Below, piece by piece: positions 51,030 to 51,030 of a stretch of DNA of 51,030 bases. The translations under genes and the position numbers were made by a program. The notes under the pieces are model-generated. The model saw only the letters and a list, made by a program, of their open reading frames with translations, was not told where the DNA came from and made no database searches. This DNA comes from an uncultured Pseudomonadota bacterium. Its GTDB lineage: Bacteria; Pseudomonadota; Alphaproteobacteria; Rs-D84. Where the stretch lies: contig CASETE010000009.1 in NCBI GenBank assembly GCA_949290785.1, positions 1 to 51,030 of the forward strand. The letters are read 5' to 3'. Numbering within the stretch: the first letter of the stretch is position 1; every line of letters starts with the position of its first letter.

Positions 51030-51030
51030 A

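Overview
The window looks like an AT-rich, uncultured alphaproteobacterium. The evidence is the lipid A genes (lpxK, lpxC, a PagL-like barrel), the form of LpxK, an elongator tRNA-Met of alphaproteobacterial type, an R64-like thin-pilus block, and dense gene packing with overlapping starts and stops. I could not run a database search, so the genus is unknown. TGA behaves as a stop throughout.

Left host segment (1-13765): a divergent tRNA-fMet; an envelope operon (DUF374 acyltransferase, lpxK, lpxC, then an RcsF/DUF4156-like lipoprotein); a four-gene pilus block in the order pilO-pilP-pilQ-pilR; a RusA-like protein on the minus strand; gyrB followed by a small gene, a HhH-GPD glycosylase and ung; and a PagL-like lipid A deacylase. 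Clear intrinsic terminators separate the units.

Integrated prophage (about 13798-47448, 33.6 kb): it sits exactly in the anticodon loop of an elongator tRNA-Met(CAT) gene. The host gene is split: its promoter and 5' half are at 13766-13805 and its 3' half and terminator are at 47441-47514. The two halves still match each other by a T-A pair in the anticodon stem. The element carries a complete tRNA-Met copy (C-G at that pair) 175 bp inside its left end. Joining the two ends in silico gives an attP with dyad symmetry centred on the same base, flanked by repeated CTACACRG arm sites. The virion genes are a mosaic: a lambda-type head start (TerS, TerL, gpW, portal, S49 protease), a Mu gpT-like capsid, and a P2-type contractile tail (V, W, J, I, H, FI, FII, E/E', T, U, X, D), followed by a lysis cassette with overlapping spanins. 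All of these read leftward. At the left end a rightward block carries a Gly-rich surface protein, an outer membrane barrel, a small Cys-rich membrane protein, an EcoRI-type methylase and a secreted SNase. At the right end are the integrase, an AlpA-like factor, small early genes and a duplicated promoter module. I found no recognisable CI-type repressor.

Right host segment (47486-51030): two small hypothetical genes, then a compact regulated locus. A regulator with two ArsR-type winged helices is divergent from a three-gene operon encoding a CPVC membrane protein, a helical cytosolic protein and a CPHC thioredoxin-like lipoprotein. A consensus promoter with a TTGATATATATCAA palindrome sits over the operon start. 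This is my best candidate for an undescribed system, probably thiol/redox-based. The window ends with tRNA-Thr(GGT) and, overlapping its 3' end on the opposite strand, the C-terminus of what looks like a serine recombinase, so a second integrated element probably begins there.
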